Of a DNA stretch of 64,000 bases, positions 62,522-64,000 are shown piece after piece. The notes beneath the pieces were generated by a model that saw nothing but the letters and a program-made list of their open reading frames with translations, did not search any database and was not told the DNA's origin. Positions within the stretch are counted from its first letter, which is position 1. Every line of letters begins with the position of its first letter. The DNA lies in NCBI GenBank assembly GCA_028641055.1, contig CM054063.1, positions 173,834,697 through 173,898,696 on the forward strand, written 5' to 3'. A program made the position numbers and the translations under genes. The stretch comes from Alopecurus myosuroides (lineage: Eukaryota > Streptophyta > Magnoliopsida > Poales > Poaceae).

Positions 62522-64000
62522 ATGGCGAACAGAGACGGAATCCTCCACTTCTCGGATGAATCTGAACCCGAATCTGGAGCCGTCAACTCACGTTTCCCTA
62601 TGGAGAAAAGCGGCGAGTCCATCCGCTTCAACACGATCGACTACCACGCACTCTCAACGGAGGAACCCTCTCGGGTGCGAAGAGCTCCCCGATCTGCGCC
62701 TAGGACACACGGACCACGACTGGCCCAAGTCTGCATGGCAGGGTCGGAACAGCCCTCGGAAACTGAATATAGCGCAACCGAGCGCGATCTAATCGGCGTC
62801 TCGCGGGAAGCCTGGAAAAGGGCCAAGGAATCCATGCGAAAGAGTCAGCCACCTGCAGCAGGCGCCACGCAAGAGGATCTAACCGCCTACCACTATCACC
62901 TAGTGAGAGCGGCCTCAAACATCAAGGATGCCCGGGCAGATCTAGCCCGTCGCAGGAGAGCGGCGGATGAGTCAAGCCTACGTCGAGCCGAGCTGTCCCT
63001 TGCACCTTCGGTCGGTACCCGACCCGGGGGAAAAGGACCCGCAGCGTCGACAAGGGACCACGAATCTATGGCTGGGACCAACAGGTCTACCACGTCTTCT
63101 TTCATGAGGGTTGACGACGATGGCAACGTCTACCCGCAAACTCCAGCCGCTGCAATTCTAGCCGCGGCAACCTACATGCAGATGAACCAGCCGACGGACA
63201 GCGATCCTCGGGTGGAACAATACAAGCATATCCGCAAGGGTCTAGGGCTGGCAGCCGCGAAACTCGCCTCCCACGATCGCAAGGAACAACTGGAGAAGGC
63301 GCGACAGGAGAAGGACAAAGACAAGGACACGCCCCGCAGTAACAGGAGCTCCTCTCCGAGAAAGGATAAATCGCCGCGTCGCGGCCGAGGAAAAGAGGCT
63401 CGACGCCGCGGCGACAGTCGAAGCAGCAGCGACGACAGCCCGAGAGACAAAGATTCGCGGCACCACAGCAGCCGCTCGAGAAAACGAAGTAAGGAACCAA
63501 GAAAAGATAGCGACCGCGACCGGTCCGGGTACGACGCGCAATCCGATCTCGCCCAGAAGAAGGTGGATAAAGCAAGGGCTTCACGATATCGCGAACGCTC
63601 CTCATACGGGTCTTCGGACGACGAAACCTGCGGAGCACTTTGCTTTGCTCGCAGTATTCGCGAAGCACCTCTACCCAAGAGATTCAAGCTCAGCTCGGAG
63701 GTGACAAAATACGATGGCTCACTCGAGCCCTCCCAGTGGTTAAGCGACTACCTCACGGCAGTAAAATGCCAACGTGGTAACAAGAACACGGCCATGCAAT
63801 ACCTCAATTTGCACCTAGCCGGAGCGGCCCGCAGCTGGCTGGAGAGGAGACCACGATCTTGCTACGCATCGTGGGACGACCTGCATCGCGATTTCTGCAA
63901 AAACTTCCAGTCGACCTACAAAAGGCCAGCTACAATCGAAGAACTACGGGCTTGCAAACAGAAAAGTGGCGAATCCACACGAGAATACATCCAGCGGTGG
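62522..64000 (+). CDS. Gypsy gag polyprotein, N-terminal part
   Basis: The frame is open from the primer-binding site to the window edge without a stop; the first ATG is at 62522, giving at least 493 residues. The first 380 residues are charged and low-complexity, with an Arg/Ser/Asp-rich stretch (KDKDTPRSNRSSSPRKDKSP). From about residue 385 comes the retrotransposon gag core: PLPKRFKLSSEVTKYDGSLE, PSQWLSDYLTAVK, LAGAARSWLERRP, DDLHRDFCKNFQSTYKRP and KSGESTREYIQRW. This builds the virus-like particle of the element. Zinc knuckle and pol lie outside the window. An intact frame suggests a fairly young element. Confidence 0.88.
   Translation, partial: MANRDGILHFSDESEPESGAVNSRFPMEKSGESIRFNTIDYHALSTEEPSRVRRAPRSAPRTHGPRLAQVCMAGSEQPSETEYSATERDLIGVSREAWKRAKESMRKSQPPAAGATQEDLTAYHYHLVRAASNIKDARADLARRRRAADESSLRRAELSLAPSVGTRPGGKGPAASTRDHESMAGTNRSTTSSFMRVDDDGNVYPQTPAAAILAAATYMQMNQPTDSDPRVEQYKHIRKGLGLAAAKLASHDRKEQLEKARQEKDKDKDTPRSNRSSSPRKDKSPRRGRGKEARRRGDSRSSSDDSPRDKDSRHHSSRSRKRSKEPRKDSDRDRSGYDAQSDLAQKKVDKARASRYRERSSYGSSDDETCGALCFARSIREAPLPKRFKLSSEVTKYDGSLEPSQWLSDYLTAVKCQRGNKNTAMQYLNLHLAGAARSWLERRPRSCYASWDDLHRDFCKNFQSTYKRPATIEELRACKQKSGESTREYIQRW

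Noticed and set aside
63102..63687. Minus-strand open frames of 171-188 codons opposite the gag gene
   Set aside because: The plus strand encodes a clear retrotransposon gag; the reverse frames are Arg/Ser/Cys-rich shadows.
1..64000. CRISPR arrays, bacterial operons, rRNA or tRNA genes
   Set aside because: The genes are spliced and of plant type. The spaced repeats seen are retrotransposon palindromes, MITE ends or microsatellites. No cloverleaf or rRNA sequence was recognised; TGGTATCAGAGC sites are tRNA primer sites, not tRNA genes.

Overview
The window is nuclear DNA of a grass, most likely a Triticeae species (wheat, barley, rye or a relative). It combines nested LTR retrotransposons, a Copia element whose LTR starts TGTTGGAGATATGCCC (BARE/Angela-like), many Stowaway MITEs with CTCCCTCCGT ends, Helitrons, and two long intron-rich genes of plant type. 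The species and chromosome cannot be fixed from the sequence alone.

Layout. 1-3552: non-coding sequence ending in a Helitron 3' terminus, with one possible captured exon. 3553-25723: a nest of three LTR retrotransposons. An unclassified element with palindromic TCCGGAGACTCCGGT-type repeats and an acidic ORF (LTR 5582-6091 plus 24836-25723) is split by a minus-strand Copia element (6092-24835). The Copia right LTR is itself split by a recent plus-strand Gypsy-type element (12934-23787; two 3544-bp LTRs, 5-bp target duplication GCACC). 25724-27191: fragments of two older LTRs. 27192-30430: non-coding DNA with a cluster of small inverted-repeat elements.

30589-46919 is a genic island of two apparently intact genes in tail-to-tail orientation, about 1.8 kb apart. 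On the plus strand is a four-exon PRA1-family gene (246 residues). On the minus strand is a 24-exon trithorax-class histone H3K4 methyltransferase of the ATX1/ATX2 type (1027 residues; PWWP, FYRN, FYRC, PHD, extended PHD, SET, post-SET). Introns of both genes carry MITEs, and the PRA1 gene also carries a 302-bp Helitron. There is no sign that the two genes act in one pathway; they are simply neighbours. Upstream of the methyltransferase lies an 824-bp MULE with a PPR-like fragment (47405-48228).

49590-64000 is again retrotransposon DNA: a Gypsy 5' LTR with primer-binding site, a minus-strand Gypsy LTR plus internal region interrupted by a 2.6-kb Helitron carrying a broken MATH-BTB-like fragment, a very long LTR-like tract, and a second Gypsy LTR followed by an open gag reading frame that runs off the right edge.

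I found no system that I would call undescribed. The most informative items are the trithorax gene's GC-AG intron and ambiguous exon 1 donor, the two gene-capturing transposons, and a recently inserted Gypsy element whose coding region is already decayed.
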